From Candidatus Heimdallarchaeota archaeon (GTDB taxonomy: Archaea; Asgardarchaeota; Heimdallarchaeia; Heimdallarchaeales; Heimdallarchaeaceae), in contig JAEOSZ010000040.1 of NCBI GenBank assembly GCA_016840095.1, forward strand, positions 1 through 64,000: a stretch of DNA of 64,000 nucleotides, in the 5' to 3' direction. Of this stretch, positions 18,124 to 27,211 are shown one piece after another (the first letter of the stretch is position 1; each line of letters opens with the position of its first letter). A model generated the notes under the pieces. That model did not search any database and was not told where the DNA came from. It was given only the letters and a program-made list of their open reading frames with translations. Both the position numbers and the translations under genes were made by a program.

Positions 18124-19299
18124 TTAGTTATTATTCTTTTTACTTTTTCTCAGAACGAAACTAGAAGTTATTACGAAAGATAAAATGATTAAAGTAGATT
18201 CAAATGATGTCTCCTCAATATACCCTTCTGCTGCAGCTTGAATGATATAATCAACAATCAAAGTAACAAATGGCCATTGACTTTCTGAAAGGCTTGAAGT
18301 GAAAACTGCAACAATATCAAACTCAGGTATAATTTGTATAATCTGTCCTGCCCACCCTAAGGCAAGATAGGAATTAATCTGAGGATAAACCCACCACTGA
18401 TAACCATAACTTGACCAATCACTAACTGCTACTGAATCATTTGATGCATTGATTACCCATTCCTCTGGTACAAGCTGTGTTCCATTCCATGATCCATTAT
18501 TTAGAAAAAGAAATCCGAATTTCGCCATATCTTGAGGTAAAAGATGCAAATCACTTCCTCCAAAGTAAAGTCCTTGTGGATCTTGCTCCCAGAAGTATCT
18601 AGAAATCCCTAACGGATCGAAAATGTGATCCTTCAGATATTGAAGAGATGTATCTCCAGTTGCATTTTCTATAATTGCAGATAAAAGATGAGATGCTCCA
18701 GAGTTGTACTTAAAAGCTGTTCCTGGTTCATTAGCCATCTCCCTACTAAGAATAAATTCTATCCAATTGTCACTTTCTTTCATTTGTCTGAAACTATTTT
18801 CTGGTAATAAGTAAGATATGTCTTCTTCCCATTCTATTCCTGATGTCATTGTGAGTAAATGAGCTATAGTGATATTCTCTTTGGATTCTATATTAGGAAC
18901 TGTCACATTTTGAAAAAAATCCATTATCCTTTGATTGACACTATCTATATAGCCTTCTTCAATTGCAATTCCGATTAGAGTAGACATAAAACTCTTTGTT
19001 ACTGAATATACTATATGCATAGTATTAGAAGTATAATATCTAGGATATTCTTCAACAACTAGATATCCATTCTTAACAAGTAGAATACTATCTATATCAA
19101 AATCATTTGTAGCAATGTACTCTAACATGCTCTCAATTGTCTGTTGATTCAAGTCTACTTCACTGAATGTCGCATCTTGCCAGCTATTTGTAGGCCAATA
19201 ATCTCTTTCTATAGAAATACTACTTGCATTGTAGTTGTAACTGGAATGCAATAGGAAAATACAAATCACTAAAGCAAACACAGTCTTCTTCAGCTTCAT
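18124..19299 (-). CDS. Secreted serine beta-lactamase-like hydrolase
   Basis: YSVTKSFMS (SxxK), YNSGASHL (YxS/N), signal peptide and C-terminal TM. Confidence 0.85.
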   Translation of the reverse strand: MKLKKTVFALVICIFLLHSSYNYNASSISIERDYWPTNSWQDATFSEVDLNQQTIESMLEYIATNDFDIDSILLVKNGYLVVEEYPRYYTSNTMHIVYSVTKSFMSTLIGIAIEEGYIDSVNQRIMDFFQNVTVPNIESKENITIAHLLTMTSGIEWEEDISYLLPENSFRQMKESDNWIEFILSREMANEPGTAFKYNSGASHLLSAIIENATGDTSLQYLKDHIFDPLGISRYFWEQDPQGLYFGGSDLHLLPQDMAKFGFLFLNNGSWNGTQLVPEEWVINASNDSVAVSDWSSYGYQWWVYPQINSYLALGWAGQIIQIIPEFDIVAVFTSSLSESQWPFVTLIVDYIIQAAAEGYIEETSFESTLIILSFVITSSFVLRKSKKNNN

Positions 19300-19400
19300 A
19301 GGTCATTCACTTCTAAAAATGGACTATATACATTAATAAATCTCATCAAATGACTGTAAATCCTTCTTTCATGTTTTTATAATCAATTCTAACTGATTCT

Positions 19401-19775
19401 TTGATTGACATGGCTCTAATATGGGGAAGTACGAAAGAAATCCAAGAAGCAGCAAAAAACTCTTTCGAGGAGAATATAGAGCGTATTTTGAAGGAGAAAG
19501 GAAAAATCAAACTCGATGATTTGATCAAACTAATTAGTCATGATAGTAATCTATTAACTGATTACCAAAGACTCATAAAAGGGATAGAACAGCTGCTAGA
19601 AGAAGGAAAGATAATTGTGGATGAGAAGAAAAACATTCGAATGACAACATTATCTGTTCTAGGATCTAATGGTGTCGACGAAATACCAGTTTGGGATCTT
19701 ATTCACAAGGAAGAAGATATAGAGCTAAAAAAGGAGATAATTAGAAGATATAATGAAATTAATCCATTGCTCTAA
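19401..19775 (+). CDS. Hypothetical helical, HTH-like protein
   Basis: 124 aa helical ORF in a strand gap. Confidence 0.5.
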   Translation: MIDMALIWGSTKEIQEAAKNSFEENIERILKEKGKIKLDDLIKLISHDSNLLTDYQRLIKGIEQLLEEGKIIVDEKKNIRMTTLSVLGSNGVDEIPVWDLIHKEEDIELKKEIIRRYNEINPLL

Positions 19776-19777
19776 CA

Positions 19778-20611
19778 TTATACTTTCCTTTTCCATTCTT
19801 TTGGTGATACTACTGGAGGGTGAATATATCTGATATTTCTTTCAAGAGCATCTATTTTCTTAATGTCCTCATCAGGAAGTTGTATGTTTAAAGCTTTAAA
19901 ATTATCAACCAAATGCTCTAAACTAGTTGCTTTTGGAATTGGGTAAGCTCCTTTACTAATCACCCAAGCTAGGCAAACTTGAGCAGGAGAAATCTTATTC
20001 TTTTCAGCTACTTCTTTGATAACTGGATCTTTCAAAACATGAGCTCTTCCTAAAGGAGAATAAGAAACTTGATGAATCTTATTTTTCTTATGGTATTCTA
20101 ATACTTCTGGCTGTTGAAGATATGGATGATGTTCGATTTGGTTGGCATAGATCTTCTTATCGATAACCTCATGTGCATCAGTAATCATTTTAGGAGTGAA
20201 ATTTGAAACTCCTATGTGCTTTATAATCCCTTCATCAACCAGAACACCTAAAGCACCAAGTGATTTTTCATGAGAATAACCTAATGCAAATGCTGGATAA
20301 TGAATATACATTATATCAATATAATCTAATTGAAGTTTAGTCAATGATTTGTAAGTTGACTTCACAGCACGTTTTGCTCTGACAGACAAAGGAAAAACTT
20401 TAGTTGCAACAATAACTTCATCTCTTTTTGTAATCCCTGTCTCGAAAACTTCTTTTAACCCATCTCCAACTCCTTCCTCGTTTCGATAAGCCTGAGCTGT
20501 ATCAATGAATCTATAACCCATTTTTAGAGCTTGAATAGTAGAATATCTTGCTTCGTAAGGTTTGAGAACCCAAGTACCTAGTCCAATTTTTGGGAGTTCC
20601 ACATCAGTCAT
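19778..20611 (-). CDS. Aldo/keto reductase
   Basis: 'GYRFIDTAQAYRNEEGVGDGLKE', 'YIDIMYIHYP', 'NQIEHHPYLQ', 'IPKATSLEHL'. Confidence 0.95.
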   Translation of the reverse strand: MTDVELPKIGLGTWVLKPYEARYSTIQALKMGYRFIDTAQAYRNEEGVGDGLKEVFETGITKRDEVIVATKVFPLSVRAKRAVKSTYKSLTKLQLDYIDIMYIHYPAFALGYSHEKSLGALGVLVDEGIIKHIGVSNFTPKMITDAHEVIDKKIYANQIEHHPYLQQPEVLEYHKKNKIHQVSYSPLGRAHVLKDPVIKEVAEKNKISPAQVCLAWVISKGAYPIPKATSLEHLVDNFKALNIQLPDEDIKKIDALERNIRYIHPPVVSPKEWKRKV

Positions 20612-20709
20612 GAGTTCTTTAAAATTCAGTTCTAAATAAAATTTTAGTATTAGGTCTTAAAAGATAATTTCTACTAAATATTTAAAATCTTGATATCTAA
20701 AGAATTTCC

Positions 20710-22275
20710 ATGGAATATCGACTTGTTTTTGATGCAGGTTCAATAGCATTGAAGTGCGCTATTGCTGATGAGACCAATTCCATCATAGCCCTGGAAAGTA
20801 TTATACCTAATGTTATTCATGCTCAGGATGGTTTTGGTAGATCCTGGGAATCAACCAATTACTGGAAAAAGTTAATCCAACTAGCAGAAAAAACAATCAA
20901 GAAGGCTGGAATTGAATCACAGAAAATCAGATACATAACTTCCAGTACAATCAGACCAAGTTGTGTTTTCACTGACGAAGAACTGAATCCTTTGTATATC
21001 GGTTCCAGTTTTGATATCTTGGGAATTCATTATGGAGACGAGATAGAAGAGCAATTCTTAGAATTGTCAGGAGAAGAGATGTTTCCTACAACTGGTCACT
21101 TCCCAATTTTTCTCATGCCTCCAGCAAGACTAGAATGGTTGAGAAATAACACTGAAACTATTAATAATAAGATTATAACAAACTATCTTCCTTTAGATAG
21201 TTGGATACTAGTTAAATTTGGAGGAGAATTGCATACTAATTATACTAGTGCTATGGAATCAGGATTCCTTGACATAAGAAGTAAACTTTGGCATAATGAG
21301 TGGCATACAATATTTGATGTAGATGATGATTTCTTCCCTTTCCCAGTTCAGTCTGGAGAAATAATAGGGAACGTTTCTAAAGCAATTGCAGAGAAATTAG
21401 ATTTAAATACAGAAGTTGAAATTGTTGCAGGAATAACAGATACTCAAGCAGCTCTTTTAGCTTCTGACTCAATTAAGCCAGGAGATATTAGTATAGTTTT
21501 AGGGAGTACGACTCCTGTTCAAGCAGTAGCAGAAAAATTCCATCTAAGTGAGAAAGAGCGAACTTGGACCACTGGAATATCCGTCAAAAATCTGTGTGAT
21601 AATTACGTGATTGAATCGAATGCAGGGATTACTGGACAAGTTATCAAATGGGCAGTACATTTGTTTGGATCCAAAAGCTCTGCTGATTTTAAGGAACCAA
21701 AATCCAAACAATATGATTTACTTAAAGAAAAGTATATTGAATTTGATAATTTTGAAGAAAAGGAATCTTTAGAATCTATCTCATCACAAAGTGTTTATGC
21801 AAACCTTGGTCCTTCTACTTTGGAGGCTTCTAGTAGTGAAAGATCTGGGGGAGAATTTTATTTTCCAAGTCCAGGAGGAGTAAATGAATTTTATATTAAT
21901 CAGAATCAGATGATAGGGGCTGTCTTTGATAACATTATGTTTGCTTCTACAAGGAATGTAGAGATTGCAAAGGAAATAGCTCAAATTGAGAATTACTCTC
22001 TTTCAGTTTTGGGCGGACCTTCTAGATTCAATCTTTTGGTTCAGAGAACAGCTGATTTACACAATGTTCAAACAAAATATCTTACTAGTCATGAAGCATC
22101 GATTAAAGGAATGCTAGTCTTATGTGATGTTGCAAGTGGAGAGATAAAAAACAAAACAGATTTACAAAGAAAACTAAAAGATAAAGGTGAATTGAAACAT
22201 CTAATCCCAAGAACTTCAATGCATAAGAAATTAGTTGAGAAATATAAGAAATGGGTGAGTATCACAAAAATCTAG
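20710..22275 (+). CDS. FGGY-like carbohydrate kinase
   Basis: N-terminal 'LVFDAGSIALKCAIAD', 'VEIVAGITDTQAALLASDSIKPGDISIVLGSTTPVQA', 'LSVLGGPSRFNLLVQRTAD'. Confidence 0.8.
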   Translation: MEYRLVFDAGSIALKCAIADETNSIIALESIIPNVIHAQDGFGRSWESTNYWKKLIQLAEKTIKKAGIESQKIRYITSSTIRPSCVFTDEELNPLYIGSSFDILGIHYGDEIEEQFLELSGEEMFPTTGHFPIFLMPPARLEWLRNNTETINNKIITNYLPLDSWILVKFGGELHTNYTSAMESGFLDIRSKLWHNEWHTIFDVDDDFFPFPVQSGEIIGNVSKAIAEKLDLNTEVEIVAGITDTQAALLASDSIKPGDISIVLGSTTPVQAVAEKFHLSEKERTWTTGISVKNLCDNYVIESNAGITGQVIKWAVHLFGSKSSADFKEPKSKQYDLLKEKYIEFDNFEEKESLESISSQSVYANLGPSTLEASSSERSGGEFYFPSPGGVNEFYINQNQMIGAVFDNIMFASTRNVEIAKEIAQIENYSLSVLGGPSRFNLLVQRTADLHNVQTKYLTSHEASIKGMLVLCDVASGEIKNKTDLQRKLKDKGELKHLIPRTSMHKKLVEKYKKWVSITKI

Positions 22276-22279
22276 ATAC

Positions 22280-24016
22280 TCAAATATTCATATCTTTCAT
22301 TATATCATAAATCTCTCTTTCTTCTTCTTCAGCTTCTTCAGGTATTGCATAAATAGTTCCAAGTAGTGAAGCTTTGTATTGTATCATAGCAGCCATTTCT
22401 ACTTGCTGACATACAGTCCATGCTTGTTCAAGAGATGACCCACATGCAACATTTCCATGATTTGCAATAAATACAGAAAGATTATCACCTAATGCTTCTA
22501 CAGCATTGTTAGCTAAATCATCAGAACCTGCCATTCCGAATTCTGCAACTTCACATCCACCAATGAAAGGAATTACCTCATCAACTATAGGACCAATAGG
22601 CATTCGAGCAATAGATAAAGCAGTAGAATAAGGAGCATGTGAATGTACTATGGCTTTGATATTTTTTCTAGCTTTGTAGATAGCTAAATGCAATCGTCTT
22701 TCAGATGTAGGATTTCTATGACCAGCTATTACGTCACCTTTTGCATCTATCAAAACCATATCTTCAATTCCCATCTCCTCATAATTTACAGAACTAGGTG
22801 TAACTAAGAAAGCTTCATCCATATTAGGTAAAGTTACTCTAGCAGAAACATTACCTGCGGTTCCTATGATAAAGCCTTTTTCAATCATCTCTATACAGAT
22901 GTCTATTATCTTTTGAATTGTACTCTTGTATAAACCCAAAGTCGGAATAATATCTTCGAACTCATTGGGTTGATCAGTTGTTTTGGGAGGAGGGATACCT
23001 TCAAGAACTTCCGGATTTTTGATGTTCTCTGGAATCTTATTATTGATAATTTTTTCAATACCATCGACCATCATCATAGAGTGGCGGTGATTTGTATCAT
23101 GTGTATCTCCACCAATATGAGGTGTAACTATTACGTTTTCAAGCTCAAGAAATTCATTATCTTGGTCAACAGGTTCTACTGAAAAAACATCAAGTGCAGC
23201 TCCAGCTATTTTGTTTTCTTTTAGTGCATCAAGAAGTGCATACTCATCAGTAACAGAAGCTCTAGCTGTGTTAATGAAATAAGCACTTCTCTTCATCAAC
23301 GCAATTTGTTCTTCACCGATCAAATCATCAGTTTCATCTGTTGGAGGACAATGTATTGTTACAATATCTGAATTAGCCATGAGATAGTTTAGATCAACAG
23401 ATTCTCCTTGAATAGCATTTAATCTTGCAGGAAATACATAGGGATCATATACAAGAAAATTTACTCCAAATGGAAGTAACAATTTAGCAACATTGAAACC
23501 TATTCTTCCCAAACCTACAATTCCAACAGTTTTACCTTTAAGTTCAAAGCCTTCAAATTCATTATAATATTTGATGTAATCTTCAAATTCATTTACTTCA
23601 AACTCACCTTCAGAATGTAAAATTCTTTCAACTGAATGCAATTTTCTAGCAAGGCTCAAAATCAGCCCTACAGTAAGCTCAGCTACTGAAACGGTGTTTC
23701 TATTAGGTGCATAAAGAACAGGAATTTTCTTGGCTGTGGCTGTTTCTAAATCAATATTGTTTGGATCTCCTCTAGTAGAACCTATTATCTTCAGATCGGT
23801 TTGTTCAATAACAGATTTTTTTACGTTATCACCTTCACAAATGAGTATTTCTGCCCCGATTTCCTTGATTTTTTGAATTAGATCTTCATCATTGAAATAG
23901 AGATTGCTAGTATCTCTCCAACTCTCATATACTACTTCATCTTTGAGTAAATTCCTTAACTTTTCAAGAGCTTCTAGCGAGAATTCAGCAGTAACATACG
24001 CTTTCATTTTCTTCAC
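22280..24016 (-). CDS. Fusion: D-2-hydroxyacid dehydrogenase + class II aldolase/adducin domain
   Basis: GIVGLGRIGFNVAK, INTARASVTDEYALLDAL, ALDVFSVEP, VTPHIGGDTH; then GNVSARVTLP, TPSSVNYEEM, IVHSHAPYSTALS, ANHGNVACG in one 578-aa frame. Confidence 0.9.
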   Translation of the reverse strand: MKKMKAYVTAEFSLEALEKLRNLLKDEVVYESWRDTSNLYFNDEDLIQKIKEIGAEILICEGDNVKKSVIEQTDLKIIGSTRGDPNNIDLETATAKKIPVLYAPNRNTVSVAELTVGLILSLARKLHSVERILHSEGEFEVNEFEDYIKYYNEFEGFELKGKTVGIVGLGRIGFNVAKLLLPFGVNFLVYDPYVFPARLNAIQGESVDLNYLMANSDIVTIHCPPTDETDDLIGEEQIALMKRSAYFINTARASVTDEYALLDALKENKIAGAALDVFSVEPVDQDNEFLELENVIVTPHIGGDTHDTNHRHSMMMVDGIEKIINNKIPENIKNPEVLEGIPPPKTTDQPNEFEDIIPTLGLYKSTIQKIIDICIEMIEKGFIIGTAGNVSARVTLPNMDEAFLVTPSSVNYEEMGIEDMVLIDAKGDVIAGHRNPTSERRLHLAIYKARKNIKAIVHSHAPYSTALSIARMPIGPIVDEVIPFIGGCEVAEFGMAGSDDLANNAVEALGDNLSVFIANHGNVACGSSLEQAWTVCQQVEMAAMIQYKASLLGTIYAIPEEAEEEEREIYDIMKDMNI

Positions 24017-24022
24017 TTCAAT

Positions 24023-24832
24023 TTAGAACATTAATTTTCTCAACTTTAACATGTTTTTCATTTCACCTTTGACTTCAAGACTACCACTTGAATATGCTTT
24101 AATTGGGTTAATCTGTTTAGTCATCATTTTAACGAAAATTGTTGAATCCATTTTCACTTGAACAGCAGCTTCTTCATCAGTACCTTCTGAAAGATTTATT
24201 CCTTCATCACCATTTATAACAAACAAGTAGGATTTTGAGATATCAGGAAAAGTCATCATTAGCGTATTATACCAATTTCGAAATGCTTTCTTAACTTTTT
24301 CAGTATTATATCTGTCAACAATATTCTGAAGACCATCTTCATAGGAGAAATCTCCAATATCAATGTCTTCTTTTTTTGATACTTTTGCTGGCTCAGATTT
24401 CTCTGTAGGTTTTCCGACAGACTTTGTTACAGGTTTCTTTTCCTCTTTGACTGATGATTTCTTTACAACTCGTTCTTCTTGTACAGCTGTATCAGTAGTT
24501 CGAACAGTTCCTGGTCTAACAATTTGTAGACCTCCACGTCCTGCAGATGGGCTGAAATCTGTTAGTTCTTTTTCAATTTCATGACTCATTCCTTTCATCT
24601 GCAAGTTCTTAATTGCTCCATAACAACCTAACACTATTAGAAGGAAGCCTAATGATGCACTCACAAGAAGGAAGACAAAAAGTAGAGTAACATATTGAGG
24701 TACAGAAGCACCATATTCTAGTAATCGTGTAATTAGAACTACTGCTAACCCTATTAATCCCAAACCTGTGATCAAGAGACTAAAAACTGTCAACTGATTA
24801 TTGACAATTTTGTGTTTAATTCTTTGAACCAT
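24023..24832 (-). CDS. Membrane-anchored SCP2-like (sterol carrier) domain protein
   Basis: Two TM helices, low-complexity linker, C-terminal 'WYNTLMMTFPDISKSYLFVINGDEGINLSEGTDEEAAVQVKMDSTIFVKMMTKQINPIKAYSSGSLEVKGEMKNMLKL'. Confidence 0.72.
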   Translation of the reverse strand: MVQRIKHKIVNNQLTVFSLLITGLGLIGLAVVLITRLLEYGASVPQYVTLLFVFLLVSASLGFLLIVLGCYGAIKNLQMKGMSHEIEKELTDFSPSAGRGGLQIVRPGTVRTTDTAVQEERVVKKSSVKEEKKPVTKSVGKPTEKSEPAKVSKKEDIDIGDFSYEDGLQNIVDRYNTEKVKKAFRNWYNTLMMTFPDISKSYLFVINGDEGINLSEGTDEEAAVQVKMDSTIFVKMMTKQINPIKAYSSGSLEVKGEMKNMLKLRKLMF

Positions 24833-25012
24833 AAGTTATTCTTGATTTTGAGTTTATAAAGTTTAATCCGAAACTACTATTTCCTATAATTGTGAGAAAT
24901 TTTTGCCGAGTTTATATTCTAAACTGATTAATATATATCAGAGGAAGCTAGTAAACTATCCTAATAGCTGCTTTATCCCCATCCTTTATTTCTTCTGCTA
25001 GCTTCTCTCCCC

Positions 25013-25303
25013 TTATCCCCCTGAGATAAAAGGAATAATAGAAATTACTTGATTGTGTTTGAGGATAAACCCGTCAAGATCTTCTTTGGCTAAGTTATCT
25101 TTATCGACTTGAATAAAATAAAATTCTCGAATCTTTCCATCTGTATAAAGCAACTTTTCCAGTTCAGGACCAAATTTAGTTACAAATATATCCAATGCTT
25201 CAGTAACAGTTGTAGATTCATCAACATCAAGTAGAACATATCTTTCTTTAGTTATTGACCTAACTTGACCAAAGCATTGAATAGAAATTTCCATAATTAA
25301 CAC
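25013..25303 (-). CDS. MoaD/ThiS/Urm1-like beta-grasp protein with C-terminal Gly-Gly
   Basis: ISIQCFGQVRSIT...TVTEALDIFVTKFGPELEKLLYTDGKIREFYFIQVDKDN...DGFILKHNQVISIIPFISGG*. Confidence 0.85.
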   Translation of the reverse strand: MLIMEISIQCFGQVRSITKERYVLLDVDESTTVTEALDIFVTKFGPELEKLLYTDGKIREFYFIQVDKDNLAKEDLDGFILKHNQVISIIPFISGG

Positions 25304-25331
25304 AGTATGTTGAATTATTTAAGAACTCTCA

Positions 25332-25895
25332 TCATTCAAAATTCTCAATAAACTTCTCTTTTATTTCTATAGGATGCCAAGGAATATTTTCTAAGTTTTC
25401 AATATCATCCTCAACAATAATATGGAGAACAGCTGTTTGCTTACTGGTTAGGAGAATCTCAAATGCTTCATTTAGAGATAAAGGGCTTGTAATTGAATTT
25501 AAACTCCCATAATGTTGAATGCCCAAACCTTCCAGAAGTTTAAGATAATCTAAAGATGATGAAACTGTTTCTTGTCCTCCTGTGGTTGCATAGGATTGGT
25601 TATCAATTATTATCATTTTGAGGTTTGATGGTAGAATATTTCCAATGGTTGTCATCGAACTTAAACCCATCAAGAAATTTCCATCTCCTGTAATTACTAA
25701 CGTTTGTTTTTTTGGTTGAGCTAAAGCTAAACCTAATCCAATAGACATAGGCAAACCCATCGACCCTCGGAGATACACTTGAGGTTGCGGGAGAAAATTA
25801 TAGACTTGTCTACTAACATTACCATTGGAACTAACAATAAGAATGTCATCAGTGATGAATTCTTTGAGAGATGAAATTACTTCTTCTCCTCTCAT
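25332..25895 (-). CDS. TPP-dependent decarboxylase, C-terminal half (sulfopyruvate/phosphonopyruvate decarboxylase beta-like)
   Basis: 'LRGSMGLPMSIGLGLALAQPK', TPP motif 'ITGDGNFLMGLSSMTTIG...NLKMIIIDNQSYATTGGQETV'. Confidence 0.8.
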   Translation of the reverse strand: MRGEEVISSLKEFITDDILIVSSNGNVSRQVYNFLPQPQVYLRGSMGLPMSIGLGLALAQPKKQTLVITGDGNFLMGLSSMTTIGNILPSNLKMIIIDNQSYATTGGQETVSSSLDYLKLLEGLGIQHYGSLNSITSPLSLNEAFEILLTSKQTAVLHIIVEDDIENLENIPWHPIEIKEKFIENFE

Positions 25896-26452
25896 CAGAT
25901 TATAACCTCCTTTTCAACAAGAATACAGACAACAGAAAAATCTTTGTTCATGCTTTCGATAGCTGCATCTAGAGTACTCTTCCAATCATCTCCTTTCAGA
26001 TACCAAAATGGAACTCCATAAGCATCAAGAACAGCTTCAGTTACATCACCCATGAGAATGTGTTCAGGAAAGGTTTTATCAGGTTCTAAACCTCGATAGC
26101 TAACAAACATAAGTAAAGGAATCCTATACAATTGAGCTAGAGATGTGAGTGCATCTCCAATAGTTGCAAGTCCAGAATTTTGCATGATTACGAAACAATT
26201 CTGTTTCCCCAAATAATACCCACAAGCTATTCCCACAGCTTCATCTTCTCGAGTTGCAGGGATATATCTGATTTCTCCATTGTCTTGAATTTCCAGTAGA
26301 AATTCTCTGAAATACGAGCAAGGAACTCCTGTTGAAAGAGTGAAATGTTTTGAAGCAAGATAATGAACTAAATCTGATGAATCTATCATTAGTTTAACTC
26401 CACACAAGTGAGAAGTTAACTGAGATATATATAAATTAGTATTAGAAAACAA
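25895..26452 (-). CDS. TPP-dependent decarboxylase, N-terminal half (sulfopyruvate/phosphonopyruvate decarboxylase alpha-like)
   Basis: 'TGVPCSYFREF', 'ATREDEAVGIACGYYLGKQNCFVIMQNSGLATIGDALTSL'; overlaps beta gene by one nt. Confidence 0.78.
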   Translation of the reverse strand: MFSNTNLYISQLTSHLCGVKLMIDSSDLVHYLASKHFTLSTGVPCSYFREFLLEIQDNGEIRYIPATREDEAVGIACGYYLGKQNCFVIMQNSGLATIGDALTSLAQLYRIPLLMFVSYRGLEPDKTFPEHILMGDVTEAVLDAYGVPFWYLKGDDWKSTLDAAIESMNKDFSVVCILVEKEVII

Positions 26453-26469
26453 AAAAGATAGATGAAAAA

Positions 26470-27033
26470 TTACTGATTTTCAACAGTCATTTTTTCGAAA
26501 TACGCTGAAATATTGTCAGTTAAAACATTGAAAACTGTTTCAACATTCAAACCAGTTTTGGCAGAGGTTTCAATATAAGGAATGTAGAAACCTGACCATT
26601 CAGAAAGTTGATCAGCATACTCTTGAGCATATTCTTTAGGAACAGCATTAGGAGTACTATCACGAAGATCAGCTTTGTTACCAATCAATACCAGAGGAAC
26701 AATGCGATTCTTGTTATTTCGAATAAGCTCATGAAGCCAATTTGGAAGAATAGAATAAGTCTCAGGTCGAGAAATGTCAAAACATAACAAAGCTCCAGCA
26801 GTACCACGATAATAAACCTCACGAACAGCAGAAAATCTTTGCTGACCAGCTAAATCCCATATCTGGAGAGTATACTCAACGTTCTTATGGACCATCTTCT
26901 TAACGGCGAAATCAGCGCCTATAGTCATCATATAGCCTTCTTTGAAACTCTCTCCTAAATATGTACGACGAATGCTTGTCTTGCCTACTGCGCCTTCCCC
27001 TAATAATGAAATTTTGAAAATTCTCTGGCTCAC
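26470..27033 (-). CDS. Rab/Ras-like small GTPase
   Basis: G1 GEGAVGKTS, G3 WDLAGQQRF, G4 NKADL, G5 ETSAKTG; no C-terminal cysteine for prenylation. Confidence 0.93.
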   Translation of the reverse strand: MSQRIFKISLLGEGAVGKTSIRRTYLGESFKEGYMMTIGADFAVKKMVHKNVEYTLQIWDLAGQQRFSAVREVYYRGTAGALLCFDISRPETYSILPNWLHELIRNNKNRIVPLVLIGNKADLRDSTPNAVPKEYAQEYADQLSEWSGFYIPYIETSAKTGLNVETVFNVLTDNISAYFEKMTVENQ

Positions 27034-27211
27034 TATAACACCACTTTCCTGTATTATTTTCTCTCTTCCATACTTTTAAATGATTTGTTAGAGGGAACTT
27101 AATAATTTTCTATTAATATAAATATTACTTACTCATTAGTTCTGAATATCAATCTAGAAAGAAGTTACTAAGGTGAAAAAAAGTAAGGATGGAAATTTAC
27201 CAGATGATATG

